From the NCBI RefSeq assembly GCF_032884065.1, contig NC_088880.1:22607696-22671695 (forward strand): a DNA stretch of 64,000 nt, in the 5' to 3' direction. Under the pieces are notes generated by a model, which ran no database searches, was not told the DNA's origin, and saw nothing but the letters and a program-made list of their open reading frames with translations. The first letter of the stretch is position 1, and every line of letters starts with the position of its first letter. Positions 1 through 12,505 of the stretch are shown here, piece after piece. A program made the translations under genes and the position numbers. The DNA is from Artemia franciscana. Its lineage: Eukaryota > Arthropoda > Branchiopoda > Anostraca > Artemiidae.

Positions 1-520
1 GAGACGCATCCAATAAAAAGTTTGAAACAGTCTTTGTATTCAAAATAGTCCGAAGGTCATATAACAAGGCGTTTAGGGTTGACACAAACCACCAGAGCCT
101 GGGGGCAAGAGTTGTAAGTTGTGCCCCTTGGGCATTTAAGGTTATCATGAAAGGATGGTTTAGAGGTAGCTCATTTAGTTGAGACTGGAAGGTCTATTTC
201 CCTTTTAAGAGTCAAAAGTGATGGAGGTCAATTAGCCTCACCCCCCCCCCCCCCACTAACCCATCTTTTCACCAAAAGTACCTGATTGAAAATGTGTGGT
301 TGCCATTTTGCTTAAAATAGTCCAAAGAATATTTAACAGTGCCTCCAGGGTTAACACAACCCTCCAGAGCCCTCACAGCCTCACAGCCTCTAGGGAAATA
401 GTTGTAAGTTTTGGAATTTTCCATTCTTCATATATAGTATTTGCTATTAGGAAACATACCGACATTTTTTGCGGGGCAATTTTGCGGCGAGAGTGAAGGG
501 ATTTTCTGGAGAAGAATTTT
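1..520 (-). repeat. Dispersed repeat family 2, minus orientation
   Basis: Read on the minus strand this matches the block at 10340-10480: CATAACTTACAACCCTTGC, a GGGCTCTGGTGG motif, then a GGACTATTTTGAACAAAATGG motif. It contains the poly-C run at 241-254 and two related sub-units. No coding sequence is supported. Small open frames here follow the repeat. Confidence 0.6.
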
Positions 521-1439
521 CAGAGGAGAAGAACTTTTCTGGAAAGAACATCCCTGAATTCATCTACAGAATTCTTTTTATTTGTCTTACTGTCTTTTTT
601 GATGAACAGTTTTACTAATGGAGAGAATGTTACGTGGGAAATGTCCGGGAAAAATTTTCAGCTGGGATCAAATTATCTGGCGGAATTTTTCCGTGTAAAA
701 AATGTGAATAATGTCCACACGAGTGCTGCAGGGTAACATCTCCCTTTTTATTGCACAAAATGTTTTTTGGCGTTTGCAGTGATGTATTATTAAGGGGAGA
801 CTGTAGGCATTGAGTAGAATTTGGGGGGGGGGGGTAGGATTCCTATAGAATTACGTCCCATGGGCTAATTTTCTAAGCCTCATTGAGTTTTTATATGAAA
901 ACTGACTGAGTTTTTGGGACTTCTTGTCTGATCCTTCTTGGTTCTCACGTAAGATTTTGGTTTACACCTTGATTATTGGTGCTAGGGGAAGTAATAGTGT
1001 CCTTGTTCCTATTGGTGACCAAGCTGATTCAGGTCATGTCTCCCAATCATAAGTCTTCAATGATGAGATTAGAAAAATTGAATAATTTACAATCCTTTCC
1101 TGGGGTTGTGGGGACATGGCATCCCCGGATCCATAGCTATTAGTTCTTGTGAGCATTTTTAATAAAATGGCTTCTCAAGATTTTTATCAGTCTAAGGGTA
1201 CCACCAAAAAGAGCAAGAGGAGGAAGGGTTGGTTGCACTCCAATCTCTCTTCCACTCACCCTTAACATATATTGAAAATTCTAACCTAAAATCATCAGCC
1301 ATTTATTAGATATTTCTGGAACACTCTTTTGACAACTGGCAAGGATAGTTTTACAACATGTGTATTTTGATTTCGATGGCATCCTTCTCAACATTTCCTT
1401 AAAGTTTCACTTTAATACCCTAAGCTTTTTTGAAGATCC
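521..1439. other. Non-coding stretch, no recognised feature
   Basis: AT-rich sequence with a poly-G tract near 820-833 and scattered GGGGAATTTTC words. No exon-like or RNA-gene signal was recognised. Confidence 0.5.
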
Positions 1440-2040
1440 AGGGTCAAACATGCCCTTTTTTCTTAATACAAAACCTTATATGTTTACAATGAGCAAGTTG
1501 CATAACCTGCAGCTCTTGTACCAGAGCGGAAGGGTGGCTGCGACCCTTGACGCATGAGCATTTGATCTTTGGACTATTTTGTACAAAATAGCTATCTCAA
1601 AATATTGATCGGTGGCATTTTGGGAAAAAATGGCATGAGGGAGAGCCCGGTTGCGTTCCAAATACTTTTGACTCTTAAAAACAGTACTATAATTTTTAAT
1701 TTGCAATCGAAAGAGCTCCCCCCCCCCAAAGTTTACATGAACACCCCTTACATATGAAGTACCTCTGGGAAGAATATTTAATAAAAAAAAGGAATAATAT
1801 ATTGAAGCCTTATGGCTCTTTACTATAGGCAACGCAATAGCGTTACCTCTTACTTAAACAGGTGAGTAGAACTTTCGATTTCCTTTACATCCGAAACTAT
1901 AAAAGGGGAATATTAGAGGGGGAATCATCCAGGGAAAATTTTTATGTGAGGGGACTCTTCCGGGGGAATTTTCCGACGAAGAATTTTCTGTAGGGGAATT
2001 TCACCCAGGGGGGGGGGGGGGTCTTTGGGAAACACCTAGC
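1440..2040 (+). repeat. Dispersed repeat family 2 fragment and GGGGAATTTT-rich tail
   Basis: 1485-1760 follows the family 2 consensus (AAACCTTATATG, GGACTATTTTGTACAAAATAGC, CTATCTCAAAAT, TTTTGGGAAAAAATGG, CAATCGAA). 1900-2030 is a run of GGGGAATTTTC-like words ending in a 14-base G tract. No gene seen. Confidence 0.55.
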
Positions 2041-2385
2041 ACCATAAAATAGAATCCTTCGATGATTTATTGGAAAGTGACCAAACTAGGTTTAATTTAG
2101 AGAAGATGAAGCAGGGGTGTTTTCTAGTGTGTCAAATAACGTAGCTTAGTGCTGAAATAGTGTTTATAAGTATGTGAATAGCCACTACATTTGCTTGTGA
2201 AGTACCTTTTATTTTATCTGAGCTGGCCGGTCAGCAAACATCTAGGAATGCAAAATAGGCGTCATTGAGCCTTTTAGAGGTGCTGAGTACTTGAATATTT
2301 TCTAAATAATGTGTTTTAATTGATAGTCTACAAGAATAAATTGACTTTTTAAAATCTGATAGGTTTTGCTTGGCCTAACAAATTC

Positions 2386-2566
2386 CTGTAAGTGAAAGGA
2401 TTCGATAGCTTTAACCTCATATTGTGCGTTTCAGGTCTCGAATGAAAACTTGTCAAAACAAATGAAAAACCTTTTAAGTGAAAGGATAAGTGATAGTTTC
2501 CTGTAAGTGAAAGGATTCGATAGTATTAACCTCATTTTGTGCGTTTCAGGTATCGAATGAAATGTT
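2386..2566 (+). repeat. Tandem pair of 47-nt intron-like units
   Basis: Two ~64-bp copies at 2384-2447 and 2499-2562 each read CCT|GTAAGTGAAAGGATTCGATAG...TTAACCTCAT...GTGCGTTTCAG|GT. In both, the interval from GTAAGT to TTTCAG is exactly 47 nt (2388-2434 and 2503-2549). A TTTAAC or ATTAAC branch-like motif sits in the middle. A partial third copy (TTTTAAGTGAAAGGATAAG) lies between them. The copies differ at only a few positions. Confidence 0.7.
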
Positions 2567-2814
2567 TCTTTTTTATCGAAAACAGAATTGAACCTAAAGG
2601 ATACCCCACTATGTATTTCAAGCAAAATATAATTTAGAATCAATTAAAATTTTAAGGAAATAGTATTTGCTTTGGGTAAGAAATCTCTCAAAACGGGGAT
2701 CTGGCTCCTTTAGGGTCAATGCAGACTTTTCTTCCAACCGACCAGGACAACCGATAAAGAAACTTGAGGCATAACTTTAAGTTGAACTGTCTATATGATA
2801 CATAAATATCGCCT

Positions 2815-2925
2815 TAATACTCTTAGGTTTATTTACAGTAGTAGTAGCACCAGTAATTATAGTAGTAGCAGTAGTAGTAATAGCAGTAGAGTTAATAGTA
2901 GTAGTTTTAACCTTCGTAATATAAA
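2815..2925 (+). repeat. GTA/GCA trinucleotide-rich block
   Basis: An imperfect (GTA)n with CAGTAGTAGTAGCACC wording preceded by AATACTCTTAG, the same flank seen repeatedly in the 8.7-10.0 kb array. Confidence 0.7.
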
Positions 2926-2929
2926 AATA

Positions 2930-3680
2930 GTACTTACAAAACAAAATACATCCTAAAAATCACTAATTATTCTTAAAAATAAAAAACACTTCTTACAAAA
3001 CAAAAAATACTTCTCACAAAACAAGAAATAATTCTTACAAAACAGAAATACATCCTAAAAAACACAAATTTTTCTTGCAAATATAAAATACTTTATACAA
3101 AACAAAAAATTGCTCTTACAAAAAAAATGCATTCTAAAAATTTGCAAATTGTTCTTGCAAAATATAAAATATTTCTTAAAAATAATTCTAACAAAACAAA
3201 ACGCATAATAAGAAATTACAAATTATTATTACAAAACAAAATACTTCTTGAGAACAAAAATAATTCTTACCAAACAAAAATACATCCTAAAAATAACAAA
3301 CTGTTCGTAAACTTACGAAACAAAATAAATCTTACGAAACAAAAATAAATCTTAAAAAACAACATATTGTTCTCACAAAATACAAATACTTCTTACAAAA
3401 CAAAAAAATATTTCTAATAAAAAAAAAAAAAAAAATACGACCTAAAAATCACAAATAGTTCTTACAAAATATAAAATACTTCTTACAAAACAGAAAATAT
3501 TTCTTAAAAAATAAAATTATATCCTAAAAATCACGAATTTTTATCACAAAATACAAATACTCCTTATAAAACGAAAATGTTTCTTGCAAAACAAAAATAT
3601 ATCCTAATAAATCGCAAATTGTTGGTCTAAAATACAAAATACCTCTTACAAAAAAAAAAAAAAAAATACTTCTTACAGCC
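2930..3680 (+). repeat. A-rich minisatellite, ~80-100 bp period
   Basis: Repeating phrases TTCTTACAAAACAAAAAATAC, ACATCCTAAAAATCAC and AAATTGTTCTTACAAAATAC alternate about eight times. TCCTAAAAATCAC-type words occur near 2951, 3051, 3133, 3288, 3433, 3518 and 3602. The 73-residue Lys/Asn-rich frame inside it is a by-product of the repeat. Confidence 0.8.
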
Positions 3681-6448
3681 TCAAAGTGTTCATTTTAATT
3701 GCAAAAAATCTTAACTCTTATTGAGCTTTCAAACAAAAATAGAATTAATTCGGAGGAAGGAGGATTGGGGAGGTAGAAAATGATATCTAATCTCTCTTGA
3801 TTTCTGGGAATATTTCTGGTCAACGCTATTATTATAAAAGTAAAGAGTAAAATTCAGCCCAAGAATGGGCAGAATTTATTCCGTATAGGAGGCTGCTGTC
3901 CATTCCTCACCCTCAACCTCCCCCTCATGCTCTTAGAAACTTCGAAGTATGCTCATTTGATCGTAAATTGACAGTTTCAGTTCTTTTATTTATATTGAAG
4001 GGATTGGATCATCCCCTATCCTAAAACTGTTTTGATATTTGGTCCTTTTCTATATCTGAAAAGTAATCACACATCCATGATCTTTCATTGGAAAAAAAAA
4101 ATACATAATTCCAAAAAAATTTTTGAGAGCCTTAAGCCTCGACAGTACGGTTCTCTGATTGTTTTGTACTTAGGGAGAAGAGAAGATGTCTTAAAGGCTG
4201 CATTTTAATGCCAGCACATTCTAACTTTCATTCAGCCTTCAGATATACACAGAAATTAGTTAATTTTTTAATGCCTTAGGAAGGGGTCGTAGCCACTACT
4301 CTTTTCTTCCTTAGTGGTTAAACATCACGAAGAAGGCTCAACGGCGATTCCCCCAGTACCCCCATCTACATAACTAAGTTACAGATGGCGTTATTGTTAA
4401 CTAGAGTTATTGATAACGACAGTTTTTCTTTTCTAACGGCCGGTTTTTAGCTTCTAAGCACTTTCCACCTATTTTATTAAATTTTTGTCTGGTGTAGAAA
4501 TTGAATTTGAGACCTGAGACTTTCTAAGGTAAGAGAAAAACACGTTAGTCAACTAAGCCAACAAGTCATTGATTTTTTTATCTTCTTAGAAATAAGTTCT
4601 AAGCAAATGTTATAAATAAATTTTTTCCGGGCGCAAGTCAACTGTTGTTAATCATTAGTTTATCGTCAAGTTAATTGTGCTATTCTCTTATTGAATTGCG
4701 TAACAGTCTGATTGTCAAATATATTGTCTTTGAAACTGCATAATGATTGCAGCTGCTGAGTCCATTTGGAGAGCAGTGCGTAATCATTCGTGTTGTATCT
4801 TTTTTTCGAGAAAGTCACCGTCTGGTCTTGTTAATATGCCATTTAGATAAATATTTCGGGGAACCTGCATTTGGTTGCCTAGCATATTGTCAAAGTACTG
4901 CGACAGTCTCTTACCGTGAAAGCCGTATCTCCGTGTTCTATTTATGTGGTTCCGAGCGGTCCAGACCATATGGAGAGCATCCAATGATTATTTTGGCCTT
5001 AAGTGTTGGTATAAAATATTGCAAACTAGTCAGCGAAAATATCATTAGTTGACCTGAGCTTGAAGTTTCAACATGTCTAACAAAAGAAGTTTTAATAACG
5101 ATTCAAATATACCAATGGAAAAGGCTCGTAACCTGAATTTCTTCTGTCGTATGCTTATTGGTTGGGACTGTTTTTCACACAGTTTTGTTTCATTAAAACA
5201 CATTTACAATCTCTTTAGTTACTGAAGTATATTAGTATGTGTAGCAAATATCATCTATAGTTTAAGAATACCCCTCCCTACTAGCCATTCTTAAACTTTT
5301 GAATTCAATCCGTGTAATATTTCGATGCTGGACCTTCAGGGGAAGGTGAAGAGCAATATTAAAACTAAAAAAAGTGTTTACCAAATTTTATGTGTTTGTA
5401 TGCCATGGAACATCCTTAGTTTAAAAAACCCTACCTACCAGCCATTCATGATCTTCTGAATTCAATTGGTGTATTACTCTTGAACCTCAAACTTGAGGAG
5501 AAGTGTGGTCTAGAAAAGTCAAAAACATCTAAGTCCAAAAATTGTAAGCAATAAAAAGTTCTTTCCCTCCAAAAAAATCCTAGATATTCTAAGAAATTCT
5601 ATTGGGCCTAAGCCCAGTGACAAAATTCTGTTTCGGATCAATATAAGCAATAAGTTTTGGTTTTGAAGGTGTCCAGTGCACACCTCCATCCTCTACCAAA
5701 GAAATATTATATGGACTCAAATAGGCCTTAGTAACCTGGAAAAACATGCACGGAAAAGAATTTATGTACGGAAAAATAAATCCTTTATCGAGTCATGAAG
5801 TTTCAAAGGTATTCCACCACCAATTTCAGAAAACCATCCTCGTGAGCTCTGTGTTTTCATTTATATAATGTCAACAGCCCAGAAAAAATGTTTTCCCAAG
5901 GTTAGACAGCATTTAAAAATATGACTAATGCCACCTGTCCCCCTATCTTATCTCAATACCATTAATTCCCTCTCCCGAGACATTGCAGGTAGATAGTGTC
6001 TTTCAATTTAGCTCTATTCCTTTCCTCCAAAAGCCAACTATTTGTATCCCAAACCCAAAACTTGATATGCTGCTGATAGAATATATAACTTCTTTTGATC
6101 TGGGCTAATCAATAGCTCCATAGCCGAGGATACAAAGAGATATACTTTTCGAGATAGCATTTCAAAAATTACCATTTTAATAAGTCATGACGAAATCAAC
6201 CATTTAGGAAAATTTAGGACGGATACCATTTAGGACGAACCATTTAGGAAATAATGGGTAGCGTCTGTAATAACCATTAAATTAAAATTCAATGATTCTT
6301 ATCTTAGTGACCGAGGTTGCTTTGAAAGTAGGTACACCTTAGTGCTAATAGTTCGTTACTGGTGTTTTAATAACGAACTTTGAAAGTGCAAATATATTTT
6401 AAACATTGAAAAAATGGATATCCTTAAAGGATATTTGAAAGAAGTTGA

Positions 6449-6449
<1 letters not shown>
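3681..6449. other. Intergenic sequence, no confident gene
   Basis: AT-rich sequence without a supported exon. 4747-5052 is open on both strands and less AT-rich than its surroundings. The minus-strand reading (4784-4984, with RRYGFHGKRLSQYFDNMLG) looks protein-like and may be a transposon remnant, but I cannot name it. Short local repeats of CCATTTAGGA occur at 6200-6250. Nothing else recognised. Confidence 0.4.

Positions 6450-6501
<52 letters not shown>
6450..6501. repeat. TA microsatellite
   Basis: 26 uninterrupted TA units. Confidence 0.97.
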
Positions 6502-6502
<1 letters not shown>

Positions 6503-8560
6503 CTTTTTATTAGATAATACTCACTATGGCAATGTTATATTTTATATGAAATCATCTCCTTTATTATAAAATATCATATCTGACATCGTTAAGCAGTAGA
6601 GTATCGAAATTAAGTGTTTGATTCACTTCAGCATAGACCTTTCAATTGATGGGATCAGAGAATATTTTGTTTTCTCTTTTTTGTAATTTTACTCATTATT
6701 GCTTCCAAAAAAAAAATGTCACTCAACCACTATCCAAAGTTCTTGTTTTTCAATTTCTGCTAGCTGACATTTAACTAGGACAACCCTTAAGGGCCATATC
6801 TGTAGTATAGACAATCTGGTTTGCTAGAAAAGGACCATGGCCGAATTTGGTTGCCTTTGTTGCTTTTGAAACACTACTAGTGTTTCTTTTGAAATTAATT
6901 ATTATTTGTTCAATATGAAATAGAATTAGCATTCATTTAAATCACAATATTGCCCATGATCAAATATCCTAAACATGAACTTTATCATATTTTTTTGCTC
7001 TTAATAATTTCTAGACAATAGAAAACTAGAGTCAAAATGGGTTACTGCCATATTTGAACTAACCAAAGAAAGAGAAAATAAATAAGCATAACTAAACGTA
7101 CCAAAAAAAAATTTACTTTTGCTTCTACAAAGAAAAGGATGTCTTCCTCACAGGAAATCCTTTTACACGGAGGCAAAATTTATAAACAAAAAAATTCTTT
7201 ATGTATTTACACTAACTCTAATTTTTCAAAGCTGAATCAGAAGTGTTGAAGTACAAAATATGGAAGCTGAGATTTTTCTTCCATTTTTAATTTACAAAAC
7301 AATATAAAATAGGGATAATAGATGAAAGATCAAAAACAGAAAGCCAAGGAAAATTTCACGGAAATAAGTTAACAAAAATATAATTGTAAATATAAGTGGC
7401 TGTAACTGCAAAATTTACCCAAATAAAATGTAAAAACACTTACAATTTATACTAAATTACAGGAAAAATAGACTTGACAAAACTCTATAAGTGGTATAAT
7501 TCCTTTTTAATGTTATTCCTTTCCAATATTAAATAAAAAAAAATAGAATCTTGTTCCTATTTTTGAAGAACGACCCTGAATCACAAAAGCCGTTTTATTA
7601 GAATAAATAGTTCGTTCGAAAGCTCAAAAAAACCTGTGCCTTTATACCAGAACATAATTTGCCCTTTGCGAAAACAAAATAAATAAAAAAAATTACTTTC
7701 TTGACTTTAATAAATAAAAAATTATCAAGACTATAAGAAATGAATATCAGTATATACATTTTCAACCGTCAGTCCAAATTCATTTTTTTTTTCAGCAGAG
7801 TGCAAGTTATGTTCTGTTCTTGAGAGAGCATGAGGGTCGTCAACCTTACTGGTGTTAATTTTACTCGTTTTGAGTTTGATTCGATTATTTACGTAATTTC
7901 CGTTTGTTTTGGGTACCATTTATTTGTAGCAGTTTTATGCTTGAAGATTATTTGACTCAATTTCTGCTCATTTTTGGTCGAATGGAGCTCTTTCCTTTTT
8001 ATTGAAAAACTTGTTTTGTGGGAAAATTTCAAACATTAATTTCTATTTTTTTATTGACTTACTCTTATTCACTGAAAAGATAATAATATCTTTTCGTTTT
8101 TCGTATTTTTCATAAGAATCCATAGTTTGGGTTGCTATTGGTATGTTGGAGAAACTTTTTCAGCAATTATTACTCCTAACAGAAATAGTATTGATTCATT
8201 TAGGTTAATATCTCCTCAAGTCGACCTGAAAATAAAATTTAATCTGATTTCCAAAGAATTCTATTCATGTCCTTTGAGAACATTGATAAACTTATACCGC
8301 TTTCATTTATTTAAATTGTAAGAGCAGTAGTAGTAATGGTAATAGCCTTTAAAATTCCAACTCCATACCCCAGTCGTTTCCAGGTTTTTGCTGAGGTGTC
8401 TTACTGGCAACCACACACACAGTGCCTTTTGATGTAGTTTTAAAGCATAATGCGGAAATTGCATAACTGGGGGGGATAAATCTAATATCCCTTTAGACAT
8501 AGTTACTGGACTGTTTTACTATGCTGTGCAAAATGACTGTCTCAAAAATTTTGACTGGAT
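6502..8560. other. Non-coding stretch with fragments of the dispersed families
   Basis: 7560-7640 matches the loop of the family 1 fold-back element (GACCCTGAATCACAAAAGCC, TTAGAATAAATAG). 7795-7905 matches a segment repeated at 28480-28560 and 29190-29260 (GAGTTTGATTCG). The rest is AT-rich with no recognised gene. Confidence 0.5.
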
Positions 8561-10240
8561 GTGTTTGGAAAATTAATGGGCTTAGGAGGATGTCTGCTTG
8601 CCCTCCAATCTCTGTCAAATCGAATCAGCTCCTTTAAAAGTTTCAAGGATATTGCTAGCTTTTATAAAGTGGTGCTGCCTATGATGTTGAAAACCTATAT
8701 GCATTTCTTCAGAACGTTCCATAAAAGTTTCACCTTAATACCCTCAGTGTCTTTAGTTGCAGTAACTGTAGTGGTAATATTAATACTATACACATGGTGC
8801 CTTCTGGCTCGTTCAAAATCTTCCACAACTTACCCTTAAAGGTTTAACATAATAATATTGCCCTTCTTGAGATGCTGGTTTATTATCTTTTTGAAAATCT
8901 AAATACTCATAGTTTTTGTTTTGATTTAGTTCAATATCCGCCACAATATTCCTTGAAAGCTTAATCTTAATACCCTTAGCTTGTGTAGTAGCAACAGTTG
9001 TGGCAGTAGCATGTGCATAGCATATTTGGCTTCTTCAACGTTCCCTTCAACATATGCAATGTTCCGGAAAATGTTCTGACTTAGTTCAAGACAGTCTCAA
9101 TATTTCCAAAATATTTTGCCTTTATACCCTTAGCTTTAGTGGCATAAGTAGCAGTAGTACCAAAAGTTATGGTAGTAGCAATAGTAATAGTAGCAGCAGA
9201 ATTACTATTATTAACCTTAGTTTTAATAGCAGTAGTAGTAGTACCAGTGATAGTAGTAGTATAAGTGGTAGCAGTAACAGTAGCATGAGTAGAAGCAGTA
9301 GCAATAGGATGCAAATATTGTCTTTTGGTTAGTTCAACATCCCCCAAGACAAGCACTGTAAGTTTCAACTTCATGGACCAAACTGTTCCTAAGATATTCC
9401 TGTTTCGCCCTTTTGAGAACCTGCATACATATGGCATACGGTACCCATAGGCATAGTTGTAATAGTAGTCGCAGTAGTAGTATTAGCATTAATAGTAGTA
9501 GTATTAATATTAACAGGACTAGTACCTGTAGCGGCAGTAGTATTGACACATTGCCTTTTGGTTAGTTTAGCATCCCTCTTATTAAGTCCTGGAGGTTTCA
9601 ACTTAATACAGCTAGCCGTTGCTATGATAACATGTATATTTGATAACCTATATATTTGATAACCGGTCCTTTTGATAACCTGTGTATTCATATACTTCTA
9701 GAAATTTTCACCTCAATACTCTTAGCCATACAATGGTAGTTGTTATAGAAGTAGTAGCTGAAGTAGTAGTAGCAACAGTAGTAAATGTACCAATGCTAGT
9801 GGTGGTAGTTATATTAGTACTAATGTGTAGTACTTTTGGTTAATTCAATTTCCTCTTTATGCATTCTCTGAAAGTTCCAACTTAATACCCAAATCTATTC
9901 TTAAGATGCGCTGTTTTGGATATGTGCATGTACATATTATCTTTTGATTTAGTTCAAATTTCCCCCTTAGTATCGTAAATGTAGTAGTGCGGTAGTGGTA
10001 GTAGTAGTTGTAATAGCGACAGTAGTAGTACTAGTGATAAAATTAATGTAAGTTCCAAGTAAGTATACTCAGTCATTCCTGAGTTACGCCCTTTTGATAA
10101 TCCGTCAAAAGTGGCGGATTTAGTTCAACACTTGCCTAAAAGGCATATGTCTTTTTGGAAAGTAAATGTCAAACACATATACCTTTTTCAATAACATATA
10201 CTATATGTATACAGTGAATGAATCGCCTACCTTACAGTCC
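8561..10240 (+). repeat. Degenerate tandem array with internal GTA/GCA trinucleotide tracts
   Basis: Units begin with a TTCAACTTAATACCCTTAGC-like phrase followed by a GTA/GCA-rich stretch, then a TTTTGGTTAGTTCAACATCC-like phrase. Recurrences lie near 8745, 8965, 9120, 9595, 9715 and 9885, so the period is irregular (roughly 150-300 bp). The Ser-rich and Thr-rich open frames at 9054-9437 simply read the trinucleotide repeat and are not genes. Confidence 0.75.
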
Positions 10241-10244
10241 TTGC

Positions 10245-10890
10245 CCTGAGGGCTGGTCGCCCTAAATTTTCTTTTCACTCTTAAACAGGGCACTATAACT
10301 TCCAATTTCAAATCAAATTAACCTCATTCAAAGTTTAGACGACCACACAGTCCATGAAAACCACATATGCCCCCAGGGCATAACTTACAACCCTTGCTCC
10401 AGGGCTCTGGTGGGTCACGTCAACCCATTGCTATATTTCCTTTGGACTATTTTGAACAAAATGGTTATCTCAAAATTTCGACCAGATGCGGTGGGTAAAA
10501 GAGGCTGTTGGTGCAGGGTAGTGGCCCTCTATCACTTTTGACACGTAAAAGAAAACAAGAATTTTCAATTTCAAATTAAAGGTGTCTCCAATAAGGTTTA
10601 TACGACCATTCCGTCCATAAAAACCTTATATGCCCAGGGGCATAACTTACAACCCTTGCCTCTTGGTTCTGATTGGTTGTTTTCAGCCCAAGGGCCTTGG
10701 CATATGATTTTTAGAGTATTTTGAACCAAATGGCTATCTCAAAATTTCTATCGCATGCATTTTGGGAAAGAAGACGTGGTGCCTCAAATTACTTTTGACT
10801 ATTAAAAAGAGCACTAACACTTTCGGTTCCCAATCGAATGAACCCCTTTCAAACTCTTTCTATACGAAGTGCCCCGCTCTAAAAAAAATT
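10245..10890 (+). repeat. Dispersed repeat family 2, two units in tandem
   Basis: Two copies of the CATAACTTACAACCCTTGC ... TATTTTGAACAAAATGG ... CTATCTCAAAATTT motif block, starting near 10379 and 10640, with a CTCTTAAA/TATTAAAAAG boundary between sub-units. Same family as 28.7-30.95 kb. Confidence 0.75.
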
Positions 10891-11068
10891 AATAAAATGA
10901 ATAAATAACACATTGTGCCCACATCGCTCTTTACATTGGCAGCGCTGAATGATTACAAGAAAAATGAACTGGACAACCTTGACAGGTAGGAATGCGGTCT
11001 GGGCCATACGATGAAGAACCCGTCAATTATTAACTGTTCCGGCCACTTCAACTTTAGAGACAGGTTCA

Positions 11069-11967
11069 AATGCCCTCAGGGGTGGATCTAGAAAAAAATC
11101 TTGGGGGGCCACTGGACCAAGGGTGCCAATTGACTCGAGATGGGCACCAAATTGACAAGTTTATTTTAAAAAGTTTGAAAAAGAAAAAAAAACGAATAAG
11201 GGTGCCAGAAGTGCTTTGGGGGGACGGTCGTCCCCTCCAGACCCATGGATCTGTCTCTGGCCTAAATTGCTTTTAATTCTTTCTTTCATCTAATTTCAGC
11301 TAAATTAGCTATACAGTTAAAATAAATTGATAGATAGGTTTATCACATGAAAGCTATTGGGCCATTTGCTGTTTAGTTAGTCGCAAAACTAAAATTAAGC
11401 ATTATTTTGAGTGGGGTTGTGAGTTGGGGCAGTTCAAAAAAATTACTCCTTAACATGAATCAATGTTGTAAGTTGCCTTATCATATCCCCATAATTGCCG
11501 CCCAGAAACCGTATCCTAGACGAACGGACTCTTAAGAAAGAGAATAAAAAAATCTGCCGAAAAAAGAAAAAAGAAAACACAATCTAAAGATGAAGATCTA
11601 GCAAGTAAGTTTAATTATATGATTAATTTTTTCTGAAAACGAGGTTTATCTTATAATTTTTCGACGAAATGATTCATAAACTGATCGTGCGAGCAATTTC
11701 ATGTCTCCATCTCTAACAGATCCAGATCAAAATGTTGGACACAGGGGCCACTGGACCAGGGGCGCCAATGTGACTCGAGGTTGGCACCAAATTGACAAGT
11801 TTATTTTAAATAAGATTAAAAAAGAAAAAAGAACAAAATAAGTGTTCCAGAAATGTCTTTGGGGGAGGGTCGCCCCTCCCGCATGCGAATGAGGGCACTG
11901 GAAAAATATTTGTGGGGGAGGGGCCTAAGGCCTCTTCCGGCTCCCTGGATCTGCCCCTGAATGCCCT
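11069..11967. mobile_element. Non-autonomous hAT-type element with 8-bp target duplication
   Basis: The element at 11077-11959 begins CAGGGGTGGATCTAG and ends CTGGATCTGCCCCTG, i.e. imperfect terminal inverted repeats of the CAGGGG type common in hAT elements. It is flanked by perfect direct repeats AATGCCCT at 11069-11076 and 11960-11967. Eight-bp duplications are typical of hAT. The interior contains two same-orientation related blocks (11077-11259 and about 11715-11959) sharing GCCACTGGACCA, GACTCGAG and ACCAAATTGACAAGTTTATT, with ~455 bp of other sequence between them. There is no coding capacity, so it would rely on transposase in trans. Confidence 0.85.
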
Positions 11968-12129
11968 TAAGACAAGCTAAGACCTAAAATCAGGTAGAGA
12001 AGAAAAACAACTTTCAGAAGAGGCTTTAATTTTACTGATTTTAACAAAACAGGATACAAATGAGTATTGAGCTTATAGCCCACCCTCTTCGATTCCTCAG
12101 TTAATCAAAGAGTCTTGGTAACGAAATGT

Positions 12130-12505
12130 TATTGGGTTATGTGGGAGGACTTGATGGAAGAATTTTTCATGGGGCAAGAGAATTTCCATAAAGAGGGTGC
12201 TGGATTTCCCAGCATTATTTTAAAAAATAATCAGAAATTAAACAAAAATAGGAGTTTTTTCAACTGAAAGCAAGAAGTAACACTAAAACTTAAAACGAAC
12301 AGAAATTATTACGTATGTGGGGGTTCACCGCCTCGTCAGTGCCTTGCTCTTTACGCTAAATCATTTTTATTCAAAAGAGCTATTTATTCTAATTAAACGG
12401 TGATTCAGGGGTCATTCTTAAAGAATTAGAGAAAAGTTCGAACTTTAGCGTAAAGAGCGAGGTACTGACGAGGGGGCAAACTTCCTCATATTACGTATAT
12501 TTGGA
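12130..12505 (-). mobile_element. Fold-back element family 1, partial copy
   Basis: It contains the element's inner edge (CCAGCATTATTTTAAAAAAT), then both hairpin arms: TTTTCAACTGAAAGCAAG ... CCTTGCTCTTTACGCTAAA (12259-12361) and AACTTTAGCGTAAAGAGCGAGG ... TCATATTACGTA (12440-12498). Orientation is judged from the GGATTTCCCAGCATTA side. Confidence 0.75.

Noticed and set aside
3127..3348. 73-codon Lys/Asn-rich ORF
   Set aside because: Lies wholly within the A-rich minisatellite, with no splice or start context.
4747..5052. Overlapping ORFs on both strands as a gene
   Set aside because: No family recognised and no splice support. Kept only as a possible transposon remnant.
9054..9691. Ser-rich (+) and Thr-rich (-) ORFs
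   Set aside because: Translations of GTA/GCA trinucleotide tracts in a degenerate tandem array.
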